Assembly (NCBI GenBank): GCA_036702865.1
Contig: DATNQD010000059.1
Span: 124,001 to 188,000, forward strand
DNA length: 64,000 nucleotides
Direction: 5' to 3'
From: Trichocoleus sp.
GTDB taxonomy: Bacteria; Cyanobacteriota; Cyanobacteriia; Elainellales; Elainellaceae
The position numbers and the translations under genes are program-made. Under the pieces are notes generated by a model. The model saw only the letters and a program-made list of their open reading frames with translations. It was not told the DNA's origin and made no database searches. Every line of letters starts with the position of its first letter. Position 1 is the stretch's first letter. This document shows positions 7,742 to 17,671 of this stretch, piece after piece.

Positions 7742-9124
7742 ATGTTTACTCGTCGCCGTACCTGGAGCAGTCGCTGGAAACGGAAATCACAGCGTCGTCG
7801 TCCCTGGTTGCCAATTTTGTTGTTGTTGGTCGGTGTCCCGGTGGGGCTGGAACTGTTAGCAAGAGCGATCGTTTCAGCAACCGGCACAACCGAGCAGCTC
7901 ATAGGCGATCCGTCAGGTAAAAGCACTATTATCCAGGCGTACCAGCTAGGCTTTCATAGCCCCACAGGACAGGCTTATCGGGGGTTACCGCATCAGGGAA
8001 GTCTACAGGCATTGCGTGACCCGCTCAGAGGCTACCAGCTTCAACCCCAGCAGCAAAACCAATTTTTGACGATTAACCCGCAAGGATTTCGTGATCCTGA
8101 TTCGGTCAAGCCAGAAAAACCGGAAGGCGAAGTGCGAATTTTTGTCCTGGGTGGGTCGATGGCATTTGGACAATTGAGTTCGAGCGACGAAGTGACGTTT
8201 GCTCAGCAGCTCGAAAAATTGTTGAACGATCGCGTTGCGGGTCAAAGAGCGAAGTCTGCTCAGTTTCAACCTGCTGTACTACCCTACCGGGCTGATCAGG
8301 TGGGACAAGCACTGGCACTGCCGCCCCGGATTCCCGAGCGTCAATATCGTGTGATTAATGCAGCAGTTCCGGGTTATGCGTCGGGCAATGAGCTGTCAAT
8401 GCTGATGCAGCAAGTCGCCAACTACAACCCAGATATGGTGCTTGTCCTCAATAGCTATGAGGATCTGCTGCTGCCCAGTGGACAAAGCGGCACAGATATT
8501 CCAGGTTTAGATGGCTTGATTGAAGGAAAACGAGAAGGCGTTGACACCCAAATTAAGCAAGCGGTGCAGGGCTGGTTTGATGGGCTGTATTTAGTCCGCG
8601 CTACCAAAAAATATGTGCTGCGATCGTCTTCTCCTGAGCAACAGCAGGCTGTGCCGTTAAATCTGTTGACAGGAACCGAGCAACCGCTAGACCAAAGCCT
8701 GCCCAAGGACGGCAAAGAGCTAGACCAGCGCGTGGCGCGATATCGAAACCACCTGCTGCAAATTGCGCGTTGGAGTTCTGCTACCAAAAAACGGCTGCTG
8801 ATTGGAATTCAGCCTGAAATTAGCACCCGGCAGGAAAAGGTGATAACTCCGCAAGAGAAGGCAATCTTGACAGAATTGGGGGGTAGCTATACCCAACGGA
8901 TTCAGCCAGCCTATACCAAGCTGGTAAGCGCAGCAAAACAGGTGACAAATACTTCTGCTAACATCAAGCTGCTTGACCTGCACCAACTCTATGCCACAAC
9001 TCCTGGACAGGTCTTTCAAAGCCCAACCAGCCTCACTGACGAGGCAAATGGACTTCTGGCAAAGCAGTTTTTCGATTCGATCGTGCAGCAAATGGCGATC
9101 GAGCCAAGGCCTTATGGGTCGTAG
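7742..9124 (+). CDS. Membrane-anchored SGNH/GDSL-hydrolase-like protein
   Basis: The ATG at 7742 is preferred over the TTG at 7736 because AAGGA lies 9 bases upstream of it; this gives 460 residues. A very basic N-terminus precedes one transmembrane segment (about 21-42), placing the rest outside the membrane. The SGNH core shows block I FVLGGSMAFG with Ser139, block II AAVPGYASGNE and block III LVLNSYEDLL. The final catalytic Asp-x-x-His block aligns with QSPTSLTDEAN, where Ser427 and Ser430 replace Asp and His. It may therefore be inactive or use another base. The next gene, a DUF3370 protein, follows 25 bases later, suggesting an operon for envelope polysaccharide or surface work. Confidence 0.78.
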   Translation: MFTRRRTWSSRWKRKSQRRRPWLPILLLLVGVPVGLELLARAIVSATGTTEQLIGDPSGKSTIIQAYQLGFHSPTGQAYRGLPHQGSLQALRDPLRGYQLQPQQQNQFLTINPQGFRDPDSVKPEKPEGEVRIFVLGGSMAFGQLSSSDEVTFAQQLEKLLNDRVAGQRAKSAQFQPAVLPYRADQVGQALALPPRIPERQYRVINAAVPGYASGNELSMLMQQVANYNPDMVLVLNSYEDLLLPSGQSGTDIPGLDGLIEGKREGVDTQIKQAVQGWFDGLYLVRATKKYVLRSSSPEQQQAVPLNLLTGTEQPLDQSLPKDGKELDQRVARYRNHLLQIARWSSATKKRLLIGIQPEISTRQEKVITPQEKAILTELGGSYTQRIQPAYTKLVSAAKQVTNTSANIKLLDLHQLYATTPGQVFQSPTSLTDEANGLLAKQFFDSIVQQMAIEPRPYGS

Positions 9125-9149
9125 TGAGTCGTGGATGTGAGGAGAATGC

Positions 9150-10505
9150 ATGAGTGTTTTACTTGCTGCTTTGATGCTGGCTCAAGCACCTGCCGTACCG
9201 CCTAGAGAGATTGTCCAGCCTCAGGAAATCCGGGCACTACCGGGAGAACTGAATCAGGTTCCCGTTTTTAACAGCAATAGCCCGGAGTTAATTCAGGCAG
9301 AAGGCATTTTGCTGTCCACTTTTCCGCCGCAGGGCAGGCAAGACCCGCAAGCACATCTCAACTTTCCGTTCAATGGCAAGTTTGACTTGTTTGCTCATCA
9401 CGTTTACAAAGCGATCGATCCATCTGATCTGCGAAGTATGTATCTGGGTGTGATCGTTTACAATCCCGGCGATCGACCTGTAACGCTAAATGTGCAGCAG
9501 GGCGCGAGTTACCTCAGCCAGCCAGATGCTCCTTTTGTGGAATTGCCACCTGTTGTAGAGAACCGTTTGGGAGAGGTTTATGCGGGTCCAGGCGATCGGG
9601 TGATGAATGAAGTGCTGCGTGGCACTAGACAAGCATCCTTTCCGGCACAACTGGTGATTCCGCCCCGGTCATACCAAATGCTGATGAATCTACCGATTCC
9701 AGTCGCAACGCTGACCCCGCCACTGAACGGGCGATCGACGCTGCTCCGGCTCCAGAGTAATGGGCAGGTTTATCTGGCAAGTCTGGCGTTAACGGCGCGA
9801 AAAAATGCCGATGGTAGCGATCGGGCACCTACCCTGGAGGAATGGCAAAATCTTTTACAAACAGGGAACCTATCTGCTGTTCGCGATCGAGTTCCCACCC
9901 CTCCAGATCAGATTCCTGCAGATGGGCGAATTGTTTATGGGCGGGTTGCAGGTGTAGCGCAGGGGTCACACTGGGAAGCGCAACTCACCGATCGCAATGC
10001 CTCAGAACTGACAATTCCAGCCCCCGGTGCTGCCTTCTCTTACGGGCTGAGTACGCTTTTAGGTGGCACACTTGGCACAGGACAGGTTCAGAGTGCTCCG
10101 ATGCTGGTGCGCTATCCAGACACAGCCTATCAGGCGCATGGGAACTACGGCATTCAGTATGATCTGGCTCTGCCACTACACAACCCCACGGAGCAGCCAC
10201 AAACCGTGACGATCGCCCTGCAAACTCCCATCAAGGAAGATCGCCTCAGCCAGTCTGGGTTACGCTTTTTTGACCCCCTCCCCTCCCAGACATTCTTTCG
10301 CGGCACCGTTAGAGTTCGGTATGTAGACGATCGGGGCTTACCGCAAACGCGCTATGTTCATCTGGTGCAGAAGCGCGGACAGCAGGGCGAACCCTTAGTC
10401 AGGCTGGAAATGCCGGGTGGCGATCGGCGGTTGGTGCAGTTTAGCTTCCTCTATCCTCCAGACGCCACACCCCCGCAGGTGCTAACTGTGAAAACAGAAT
10501 CCTAG
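9150..10505 (+). CDS. DUF3370 family secreted protein
   Basis: The 451-residue protein fits the cyanobacterial DUF3370 family. The N-terminal hydrophobic stretch VLLAALMLAQA looks like a short signal peptide. The rest is rich in beta-strand-like sequence with Pro and Gly turns; SPELIQAEGILLSTFPP and the HHVYKAIDPSDLRSMYLG block near residues 88-105 are characteristic. Function is unknown. The ATG has GAGGAG 5-9 bases upstream. It is 25 bases downstream of the SGNH-like gene and convergent with the GvpL/F gene. Confidence 0.85.
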   Translation: MSVLLAALMLAQAPAVPPREIVQPQEIRALPGELNQVPVFNSNSPELIQAEGILLSTFPPQGRQDPQAHLNFPFNGKFDLFAHHVYKAIDPSDLRSMYLGVIVYNPGDRPVTLNVQQGASYLSQPDAPFVELPPVVENRLGEVYAGPGDRVMNEVLRGTRQASFPAQLVIPPRSYQMLMNLPIPVATLTPPLNGRSTLLRLQSNGQVYLASLALTARKNADGSDRAPTLEEWQNLLQTGNLSAVRDRVPTPPDQIPADGRIVYGRVAGVAQGSHWEAQLTDRNASELTIPAPGAAFSYGLSTLLGGTLGTGQVQSAPMLVRYPDTAYQAHGNYGIQYDLALPLHNPTEQPQTVTIALQTPIKEDRLSQSGLRFFDPLPSQTFFRGTVRVRYVDDRGLPQTRYVHLVQKRGQQGEPLVRLEMPGGDRRLVQFSFLYPPDATPPQVLTVKTES

Positions 10506-10544
10506 CTTGCTTGGCGCGATCGTATGCCAGACATGAATAAATAC

Positions 10545-11213
10545 CTAAACAAAGTGATACGGGGGCAGACCCTCACCAATGCTCAGTTCCCAATGGGGAC
10601 AGACCGACTGCCAAGATTCTAAGGACTTGAGCAGCAAGTCTTCATTCTGTCGATCGCTCAATAAATAGAATCGTTCGATCCCCTCGTTGGGTTCTGCTTC
10701 CTGAAAAAACAGATCGGTTTGTGCCAGGACTTGTGCCAGACACGATCGTTCCATCTGCTGTTGCTGTTGCCAGTCGGCTTGTGTCTGGATGCGCTGCTTC
10801 TTCGCCAGAAAATAATCCCGTCCTTTTACAGTGGCGTCGATGGATGGTTCAGGCTGGGCAACGGGAATCAGCTTGAGGGGATATTCAGCTTTACCTGTAA
10901 GTTGGATGAGTTTCTTGAGATAGGCTGCTTCGTGAATTTCCAAATGCTCGATTAGCTTTTCGCGGGAGACGAAGCGGGTGCCAAAGCGAAGGGGCAGAAC
11001 GGCTGTTTGGTTGAAGAGGTCACGAATGATGCGATCGTGAATCAACACTGCTTGAATCAATCGCTCATCGCTGGCTTGCAGCGTTTCAAAAGCGAGGTCA
11101 GGCTCTACAACAGCCGCAATTTGGTTAATACGAACCAGTTCAAGGGAACCAGTAATGCCTGTGGGAAGAACGATGCGATCGGGAGAAAAGGCAAGAAACG
11201 TATAGGTATACAT
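10545..11213 (-). CDS. GvpL/GvpF family protein, orphan
   Basis: The ATG at 11211-11213 gives 222 residues beginning MYTYTFLAFS, a typical GvpF/L start; a TTG eight codons upstream is an alternative. Family features are the central block ILHD-like AVLIHDRIIRDLF followed by VLPLRFGTRF, and the C-terminal FYLLSDRQ segment. GvpF and GvpL are accessory proteins of gas vesicle assembly. No gvpA, gvpC or gvpN is present in the window, so the protein either belongs to a distant cluster or has another role. It lies downstream of the hibernation-factor gene on the same strand. Confidence 0.85.
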   Translation of the reverse strand: MYTYTFLAFSPDRIVLPTGITGSLELVRINQIAAVVEPDLAFETLQASDERLIQAVLIHDRIIRDLFNQTAVLPLRFGTRFVSREKLIEHLEIHEAAYLKKLIQLTGKAEYPLKLIPVAQPEPSIDATVKGRDYFLAKKQRIQTQADWQQQQQMERSCLAQVLAQTDLFFQEAEPNEGIERFYLLSDRQNEDLLLKSLESWQSVCPHWELSIGEGLPPYHFV

Positions 11214-11415
11214 GACAAATAGACGAAAAACGCCCAACCTGTACCTGTTCTTAGTAAAGCAAGAATCAGGAAGGTTAGGCAGTTCGTTCGCATTAAACTG
11301 GTTTGGATGTGAGCAAATAAACTGTTTTAGCAGTGAGGTAGTGGACTACAGAACTCAGAGAATTAACTTAATCTCTGTGAGCTTTAGCCTCTCAATTAAC
11401 CGCTAAGCAGCAGGC

Positions 11416-12069
11416 TTACCGAACTTTTGCTTCATTTGCTTTTCCATGAGCCTGGGTATGAGCGATTTCAGCAAATTTGCCGTTGGTATGCCCATTGCCG
11501 TTGCGCGGTTGAATCACGCCATAGCCACCATGGTTACGCTCATAAATCACGTTGATCTCGCCTGTTTCTGCGTTGCGGAACATGTAAAAGTCATGATCCA
11601 CGAGGTCCAATTGCTCAAGTGCTTGCTCAAGCGTCATGGGTGGCATGGCAAAGTACTTCATTCGCAGCACTTCAGGCGGTAATTCAGGAGCACGATCGTC
11701 GTTGACTAATGCAGGGGAAACTGGCTTCTCCTGAACAACCTCTGCGGTTTTGACTGGCGTATGCTGCTGTTCGTGGCGTTTCTCCTTGTATTTGCGAAGC
11801 TGACGCGCAATCTTGTTTGCAACTAAATCAATACTGGCGTAGAGATTTTCGCTGCTCTCTTCGGCTCGTACAACTGCACCGTTCGCATAAATAGTCACTT
11901 CAGCCGTTTGCTTGGGGTTAATCCTAGGGTTACGGGCGACTGAAAGGTGTACATCAACTTCGGTGGTGAGAGTTTGAAAGTGGTTTACTGCTTTTTCAAT
12001 TTTCTGAGATACATATTCCCGAATCGCGTCCGTAATCTCGATGTTTTTGCCCTGGATAACAAGCTTCAT
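11416..12069 (-). CDS. hpf: Long-form ribosome hibernation promoting factor (LrtA type)
   Basis: The ATG at 12067-12069 ([13 protein letters not shown]) with AGGAAG 7-9 bases upstream gives 217 residues; an upstream in-frame start would add eight residues. Residues 1-100 are the RNA-binding HPF/RaiA domain ([22 protein letters not shown]). After a Val/Pro/Glu linker the C-terminal dimerisation domain carries [30 protein letters not shown]. Long HPF dimerises 70S ribosomes into 100S particles in stationary or dark conditions. In cyanobacteria this gene is known as lrtA and is light-repressed. A Gly/His/Asn-rich tail of about 35 residues extends the usual end. Confidence 0.93.
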   Translation of the reverse strand: MKLVIQGKNIEITDAIREYVSQKIEKAVNHFQTLTTEVDVHLSVARNPRINPKQTAEVTIYANGAVVRAEESSENLYASIDLVANKIARQLRKYKEKRHEQQHTPVKTAEVVQEKPVSPALVNDDRAPELPPEVLRMKYFAMPPMTLEQALEQLDLVDHDFYMFRNAETGEINVIYERNHGGYGVIQPRNGNGHTNGKFAEIAHTQAHGKANEAKVR

Positions 12070-12266
12070 ATCAGCTTCCTCCCCTGAGAACATGGGTCAC
12101 ACATTCACCCTATCACCTTGTATTCTGGACAACAGTCTCGTTTAAAATCTTTTGCATGTGTTGATAATTCTTGATTTGAACGGCAATACTTTGAGTCGAA
12201 CTTCAGCTAAATTGCGCTTGATTATTGATGGAGTCTTTCAGTACTGTTAAAGGTTGGGAATAAGTT

Positions 12267-12959
12267 TTGTCTTCACTGCGTCGCTGCCTGTTTTATCGTC
12301 AGAGTATTACGCCTTACGAGGTTGCCTGGAAATGGCAGCATCAGCTTGTGAATGCCAGACGATCGCAGCCTGATCTCGACGATGCTTTTATTCTGCTAGA
12401 GCATTTCCCTGTTTATACGCTGGGTCAGGGTTCTAGCCAAGAATTTCTCAAATTTGACCCAGAGCAGGCTTCGCAGCAGCTTTTTCGGACGGAGCGCGGC
12501 GGTGAAGTGACTTATCACTGCCCTGGGCAACTGGTTGGCTATCCTGTCCTCAATTTGCGCTTTTATCAGCAAGATTTGCACTGGTATTTGCGGCAGCTTG
12601 AGGAAGTTGTGATCCGAGTTTTGGCAGCTTACGGCTTAGTGGGAGAGCGAATTCCCGGTCTTACAGGTGTTTGGGTAGAAGGGTATAAAGTTGCCGCGAT
12701 CGGCATTAAAGTCAGCCGCTGGATCACGATGCATGGGTTTGCTCTGAATGTCTGCCCCGACCTCGATGGGTTTCAGCAGATTATTCCTTGCGGCATTGCT
12801 GACAAGCCCGTAGGAAGCTTAATTCAGTTCATCCCTACCCTCGATCTAGAACAGGTGCGCCAGCAGATCGCCGCTTCATTTGCTGCCGTCTTTCAGGTCG
12901 AACTCATTCCGAGCGTTGCCAATTTACCAGAGGCTTCGAGCAGCGATCGCATACTGTAG
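12267..12959 (+). CDS. lipB: Octanoyltransferase LipB
   Basis: LipB moves octanoyl groups from acyl carrier protein to lipoyl domains of 2-oxoacid dehydrogenases and GcvH. Motifs: [12 protein letters not shown] (77-88), the catalytic Lys141 in [21 protein letters not shown], and the catalytic Cys175 in QIIPCGI. The length of 230 is typical. The start is a TTG at 12267; no ATG is available before the conserved N-terminal CLFYRQ, and a weak AAAGG lies about 15 bases upstream. It is divergent from hpf. Confidence 0.93.
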   Translation: MSSLRRCLFYRQSITPYEVAWKWQHQLVNARRSQPDLDDAFILLEHFPVYTLGQGSSQEFLKFDPEQASQQLFRTERGGEVTYHCPGQLVGYPVLNLRFYQQDLHWYLRQLEEVVIRVLAAYGLVGERIPGLTGVWVEGYKVAAIGIKVSRWITMHGFALNVCPDLDGFQQIIPCGIADKPVGSLIQFIPTLDLEQVRQQIAASFAAVFQVELIPSVANLPEASSSDRIL

Positions 12960-13348
12960 CCGTTGCTTCAGCAATATTTCAAATATTCTGCCGCGAGCTG
13001 TAATAGCGCAAAGCAATTGAAACGAGAAGATTAAACCTTGTCGTAAATCTACAATTCTTCAATTCACTTTTTATACATTAAAACTTGCGTGTTTCTAGTG
13101 GAGAAGTAGGTGAAGCTCGATCGTCTCTATCCTCATCCTGCGGAAAATTGAGCGAATTTTTATACGCTAAAGCCGTTCGCAATAACAGCAATAAAACTTG
13201 ATCTAATGGCAGATGATCTAAATATAAATACGGAAGCCTGAGTTAGCCTGCCTGTCATTACATCGTGAAACTACTTGCAAAACGTTTTAACATTCTTGCT
13301 AGCCCTCACTCAGTTGTGGTGTTCTAAAATTCGGCGCTGCTATCTATT
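12960..13348. other. Intergenic, 389 bases
   Basis: AT-rich, no reading frame of note and no tRNA. I see no strong terminator after lipB. A TTTTAACATTCTTGCTAG stretch about 60-70 bases upstream of the next start could hold promoter elements; nothing firmer. Confidence 0.4.
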
Positions 13349-13723
13349 ATGAAAAACGCGTTCTCCAGTTCACAATTGCCTCCTACCAGCCGGATTACTG
13401 CCAGCCGAACTCATGTTGATTCTGGCAGTTCGGCCTCTGTACACCTCAACGAGAATCCTCGCTATTCCGCTCATCCCGTACCAAAAGCAGGCTGTCCTGC
13501 GGAGCCTTGTGGTGTCAGTGAATGGATGCGTCGAGAAGAGCCTATCGATCACGCCGCTCTCATTATTCCCCTGCGCGATCGAGACCTGAAAGAACTCAAA
13601 GCGCTGTTTACCGATCGGGAGATTGAGGCGATCGAGACGGATATTATAGCTAACCTGCTCTGGCGATTTCCCGAACCTTGCTGGGAAGATGACCCATTTG
13701 AGTTTTTGCAGGAATACCTGTAG
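13349..13723 (+). CDS. Small hypothetical protein with acidic C-terminus
   Basis: 124 residues with an ATG start. The first ~50 residues are Ser/Pro-rich and probably disordered. The C-terminal half is more ordered: IIPLRDRDLKELKALFTDREIE (about 73-94) predicts an amphipathic helix, followed by LLWRFPEPCWEDDPFEFLQ, rich in Trp, Phe and acid. No family is recognised and no signal peptide or membrane segment is present. It may bind a partner through the C-terminal helix; that is inference only. Codon use resembles the neighbours. Confidence 0.6.
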   Translation: MKNAFSSSQLPPTSRITASRTHVDSGSSASVHLNENPRYSAHPVPKAGCPAEPCGVSEWMRREEPIDHAALIIPLRDRDLKELKALFTDREIEAIETDIIANLLWRFPEPCWEDDPFEFLQEYL

Positions 13724-13905
13724 AGATTAAGTTCGCTTCCAGAGAAAAACGACTTGTGAGAGCAGGTTTTGCCAGAATGCGATCGCTTTAGCTCAGATCA
13801 CTCCAGCTGAATCTGCTCCAGCATTCAGGTGTCTTTTTTCTTGAAAATCTCCCCAAATCAAAATAGGGACAGTAGAACCTGCCCCATTGGCTTAGAAGAA
13901 CCGAC

Positions 13906-13935
13906 AAAAAATCGCTCTGCAAGAACAAGAGCGAT
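13906..13935 (-). terminator. Rho-independent terminator for the 13947-14258 gene
   Basis: Read on the minus strand, ATCGCTCT and AGAGCGAT (13911-13918 and 13928-13935) form an 8-bp perfect stem with a 9-base loop, followed by a run of six T. It starts about 12 bases after the stop of the upstream minus-strand gene. Confidence 0.85.
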
Positions 13936-13946
13936 CGATAGCCCGT

Positions 13947-14258
13947 TTATTCCAGATTACTGTCGGGATGGTGATTGCGGATGCGCTCTGCCTCTGGGCA
14001 ATCTTCAGAAACCAGTGGCTCAACATCGCCGCGTGGAACAGTAGCCAACTTCTGCATTACAGAACCAATGCTCTCTAGGCGAATCATTTCTTCCCAAGAG
14101 CAAACTTCGTCATCTTCCTCGGTTTCATATCGAACGGTTACCAGATCCCCTTCAATGTCGAGGATACGAGCGCGTTCGATCCAACGCTGTTGGTCCCGCA
14201 AAAAGATCCAAACCTCGCGTCCATCACAACAGAGTTGATAGATCTTGCGGTGTAGCAT
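13947..14258 (-). CDS. Conserved small cyanobacterial protein (probably DUF6679)
   Basis: 103 residues, ATG start, followed by a good terminator. The N-terminal half is strongly patterned: MLHRKIYQLCCDGREVW then RDQQRWIERARILDIEGDLVTVRYE, like a small beta-barrel that reads a ligand or nucleic acid. The rest is acidic (EEDDEVCSWEEM) with a variable tail. I associate this sequence type with a conserved cyanobacterial family of unknown function, but the family number is from memory. No catalytic motif is evident. Confidence 0.75.
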   Translation of the reverse strand: MLHRKIYQLCCDGREVWIFLRDQQRWIERARILDIEGDLVTVRYETEEDDEVCSWEEMIRLESIGSVMQKLATVPRGDVEPLVSEDCPEAERIRNHHPDSNLE

Positions 14259-14865
14259 GTATCGCTTCTCCTGAGCAAATCAAAGACTGCAAATGCTGAT
14301 TCCTAACTGTTGCAAAATCCTTGAGAGTTAGGTATTGAATCGGTCGATTGCCCTGAAACTATTTTGTGCGAGCATGGGAGCTGCGGCATTTATGGGGCAA
14401 CCTGTCATCCCCAAGGGCAACTCATCGATCGAGTTCTGGTGGTGCAGATGGGGCTCTGCTGAAGGGATCATCTGTTGGAATTCGGGCTGAACTGGCGTAG
14501 GGAGGCTTGAAGCGTCGTCGCAGATTGCAGGCAGCCTTGGGTTTCATCATCAGGGGTGAATAAAAGGTTTTAGGGAACAAACTCAGGTCATCATAGAGTT
14601 AAGCAAATTAAAACCTGAGTTTCACTTATTGTGAAGGGGAATGCCAGAAATGCGAGTCAATCTTTAAAGAACGGGCTGGAATGAAAACAGGGTGGTTGGA
14701 AAGGGCTCTCATTCTGCTTGAATTCTAAAAGTTGATCCTAGCAAGAGACAAAGCTTGGCATCAGGCATAACACTTAAATTTTAACTTCTATTTTAGTCGG
14801 GTGAAATCCAGTTTGGGGATCTCTCAATTAGAACTTCTTGATATCCTAGATTTTTCTTGAGGGTT
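14259..14865. other. Intergenic, 607 bases, with two adjacent stem-loops
   Basis: No convincing gene. A 38-codon frame at 14374-14490 (start MGAAAFMGQPV) lacks a ribosome site and recognisable similarity. A perfect 10-bp inverted repeat AAACTCAGGT / ACCTGAGTTT lies at 14579-14588 and 14613-14622, directly followed by TTCAC-TTATT-GTGAA at 14621-14635. The pair could belong to a small RNA or a long 5' leader of the creatininase-family gene. The stretch also carries the divergent promoters. Confidence 0.45.
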
Positions 14866-15621
14866 ATGCTGCTACATCAAACAACTTGGCTCGAAGTGGA
14901 AGCCTACTTGACCCGATCGTCAGGGCTGATTATTCCGATCGGCTCGACGGAACAACATGGACCCACTGGGCTGATTGGGACGGATGCCATCTGTGCAGAG
15001 GCAATTGCTCAGGGAGTCGGAGCAGCCACCGAGGCACTCGTCGCGCCAACGATCAACGTTGGGATGGCACTGCATCACACTGCTTTCCCTGGTTCGATCA
15101 GCCTTCGCCCCAGTACCCTAATCCTAGTCATCCGAGATTACATCACCTCTTTGGCAAGAGCAGGCTTCACCAAGTTCTTTTTCATTAACGGGCATGGTGG
15201 CAATGTGGCGACGCTCAAAGCAGCTTTCTCAGAGACTTATCAGGTGCTGGCGGATCTCAATCTGCCCAATGCCGATCGCGCCCAATGTCGTGTGGCTAAC
15301 TGGTATATGTGTGGCTCAGTCTATAAGCTGGCGCATGAACTGTATGGCAATCAGGAAGGCTCCCACGCGACCCCCAGCGAAGTCGCACTGACGCAATATG
15401 TCTATCCTGACTCGATTAAGCAGGCTCCCCTTGATCCAACCGTGGCTTCTGGTCATCCAATTTATGGGGCGATCGACTTTCGGCGTCACTACCCTGATGG
15501 GCGGATGGGGTCAAATCCGGCGCTTGCGACTCCAGAACACGGGAAACAGCTCTATGAATTGGCAGTTAAGGAGTTAAGTGGGCAGTATTTAGAGTTTTTG
15601 GCTCAAGGCTCAAATATTTAG
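14866..15621 (+). CDS. Creatininase family amidohydrolase
   Basis: The ATG at 14866 (MLLHQTTWLEVEAYL) with GAGGG just upstream gives 251 residues; a TTG three codons earlier is possible. Metal-binding signatures of the creatininase fold are clear: IPIGSTEQHGPTGLIGTDAI near the N-terminus, then FFINGHGGN and a later GSHATPSEVAL with the final metal ligands. The family includes creatininase, the riboflavin and F420 pathway enzyme ArfB, and mycofactocin MftE; substrate here is unknown. The protein lies alone upstream of proS in the same direction, 204 bases away. Confidence 0.88.
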   Translation: MLLHQTTWLEVEAYLTRSSGLIIPIGSTEQHGPTGLIGTDAICAEAIAQGVGAATEALVAPTINVGMALHHTAFPGSISLRPSTLILVIRDYITSLARAGFTKFFFINGHGGNVATLKAAFSETYQVLADLNLPNADRAQCRVANWYMCGSVYKLAHELYGNQEGSHATPSEVALTQYVYPDSIKQAPLDPTVASGHPIYGAIDFRRHYPDGRMGSNPALATPEHGKQLYELAVKELSGQYLEFLAQGSNI

Positions 15622-15825
15622 TGAACGAGTATTTTAGTGAACGAGGATAGGCTTGTTATCGGTCACAGGCTTGCCCTTGCTTTCCGGGTAGACGGTCAAT
15701 GATTCTGACCATGATTCTGTCAGGAGTTGAGATAGCATCGCGATAAGACACAAGTGAGTGCTTTCAAACAAGCACAATGATCTAGACTGGGAAATTGACG
15801 ATCCAGAGTGAAAGGGAATCTGAGT

Positions 15826-17631
15826 ATGCGACTGTCTCAAATGCTGTTTGTCACCTTGCGCGAAGATCCGGCAGAGGCAGAGATTCCCAGCCATAAGCTT
15901 CTGGTGCGGGCAGGCTACATCCGGCGAATTGGTAGCGGCATTTACGCCTATTTGCCCCTGATGTGGCGAGTTTTGCAAAAAGTTTCTCAAATTGTACGCG
16001 AAGAGATGAATGCAGCCGGAGCGCAAGAGAGTTTGCTCCCTCAGCTTCAGCCTTCAGAACTCTGGAAAGAGTCGGGACGGTGGGACACTTACACGCAGGC
16101 AGAAGGCATTATGTTTGCCTTTGAGGATCGGCAGGGTCGGGAAGTCGCGCTGGGTCCAACCCACGAAGAAGTGGTGACGACGATCTCCCGGGACATGATT
16201 CGCTCTTATCGGCAGTTGCCCGTCAACTTGTATCAGATCCAAACCAAATTCCGAGATGAGATTCGTCCTCGCTTTGGCTTGATGCGCGGCAGAGAATTCA
16301 TTATGAAGGATGCCTATTCTTTTGATGCCGACGAAGCCGGAATGAAGCTGTCCTACCAGAAAATGCATGATGCCTATCACCGGATTTTGCATCGCTGTGG
16401 GCTAAAGTTTCGGGCTGTGGATGCTGACTCTGGCGCGATCGGCGGTTCTGGTTCGCAAGAATTCATGGTGCTGGCAGAAGCCGGAGAAGATGAGGTGCTG
16501 TATACCGAAGACGGTAAGTATGCGGCGAACGTAGAGAAAGCTGTTTCCCTGCCCTCAGATGCAGTAGCCTCGCCATTTGAGAAATTTGAAAAGCTGGAGA
16601 CTCCCGGTACAGCGACGATCGACTCGCTCGCGCAATTCCTCAAGTGTTCACCCAGTGCGATCGTCAAGAATGTGTTATATCAGGTGGTCTATGACAACGG
16701 CATGGCGGTGCTCGTGTTGGTCAGCATTCGGGGCGATCAGGAAGTCAATGAGGTGAAGCTGCAAAACGAACTGAGCAAACTCGCCGAGCAATATGGGGGC
16801 AAGACGGTCATTGCGTTGACGGTTCCCAGCGCAGACGAGCAGCAGAAATGGGCGGCAAAGGTGCTGCCGTTAGGTTATATTGCGCCAGATTTAAGCGATG
16901 ACTATATTCAGGGCAGTAAGACCCTTTCCGCCAAGTTTCTGCGGTTGGTTGATAAAACTGCTGTGGATCTGCAAAATTTTGTCACAGGCTCCAATGAGTC
17001 TGAGAAGCACGTCGTTGGCGCAAACTGGGGTAAAGAATTTAAGCTGCCTGCGCTTGAGGTAGATGTTCGTAAAGCCAGACCAGGCGATCGAGCTGCTCAT
17101 GACTTAAGCCAAACGCTGCAAACCGCAAGAGGCATCGAAATTGGGCACATCTTCCAGCTAGGAACGAAATATTCAAAGGCGATGGGTGCGACTTATACCA
17201 ATGAGCAGGGTGAGGAAATGCCGCTGGTGATGGGCTGCTATGGCATTGGTGTCTCTCGGCTGGCACAAGCTGCAGTTGAGCAGTCTTATGACAAAGATGG
17301 CATTATTTGGCCCGTTGCTATTGCCCCTTATCAAGCAGTTGTGGTGATTCCAAATGTCAGCGATACCGATCAAGTCTCTGCTGCAAATATCATCTACTCA
17401 GAACTGGGTAAAGCAGGCGTTGAGGTGCTGTTAGACGATCGCAATGAGCGGGCAGGCGTGAAGTTCAAAGATGCGGAACTGGTGGGCATTCCTTACCGGA
17501 TCGTTACGGGTCGATCGCTGGCGCAGGGCAAAGTGGAAGTCGTCAAACGAGCCACGCGCGAATCTCAGGAAATCTCGATTCATGAAGTCGTGTCCACGAT
17601 TAAAAACTGGATTGACGAAGCAAAAGCCTGA
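15826..17631 (+). CDS. proS: Prolyl-tRNA synthetase
   Basis: Charges tRNA-Pro with proline. The ATG at 15826 ([13 protein letters not shown]) gives 601 residues; an in-frame GTG six codons upstream is less likely. Class II motifs are visible: [11 protein letters not shown], motif 2 [23 protein letters not shown], and motif 3 [10 protein letters not shown]. The long insertion between motifs 2 and 3 (about residues 225-400) is the editing domain of the bacterial form that clears Ala-tRNA-Pro. The C-terminal anticodon-binding domain ends in [12 protein letters not shown]. Everything needed for activity appears intact. Confidence 0.96.
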   Translation: MRLSQMLFVTLREDPAEAEIPSHKLLVRAGYIRRIGSGIYAYLPLMWRVLQKVSQIVREEMNAAGAQESLLPQLQPSELWKESGRWDTYTQAEGIMFAFEDRQGREVALGPTHEEVVTTISRDMIRSYRQLPVNLYQIQTKFRDEIRPRFGLMRGREFIMKDAYSFDADEAGMKLSYQKMHDAYHRILHRCGLKFRAVDADSGAIGGSGSQEFMVLAEAGEDEVLYTEDGKYAANVEKAVSLPSDAVASPFEKFEKLETPGTATIDSLAQFLKCSPSAIVKNVLYQVVYDNGMAVLVLVSIRGDQEVNEVKLQNELSKLAEQYGGKTVIALTVPSADEQQKWAAKVLPLGYIAPDLSDDYIQGSKTLSAKFLRLVDKTAVDLQNFVTGSNESEKHVVGANWGKEFKLPALEVDVRKARPGDRAAHDLSQTLQTARGIEIGHIFQLGTKYSKAMGATYTNEQGEEMPLVMGCYGIGVSRLAQAAVEQSYDKDGIIWPVAIAPYQAVVVIPNVSDTDQVSAANIIYSELGKAGVEVLLDDRNERAGVKFKDAELVGIPYRIVTGRSLAQGKVEVVKRATRESQEISIHEVVSTIKNWIDEAKA

Positions 17632-17671
17632 CGAATCGATATCCCTTTGATTTCGTCGTTTCTCCAAACCC

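Noticed and set aside
15634-15738. 34-codon minus-strand frame between the creatininase-like gene and proS
   Set aside because: Short, no ribosome site, no recognisable similarity; likely chance in a 204-base gap.
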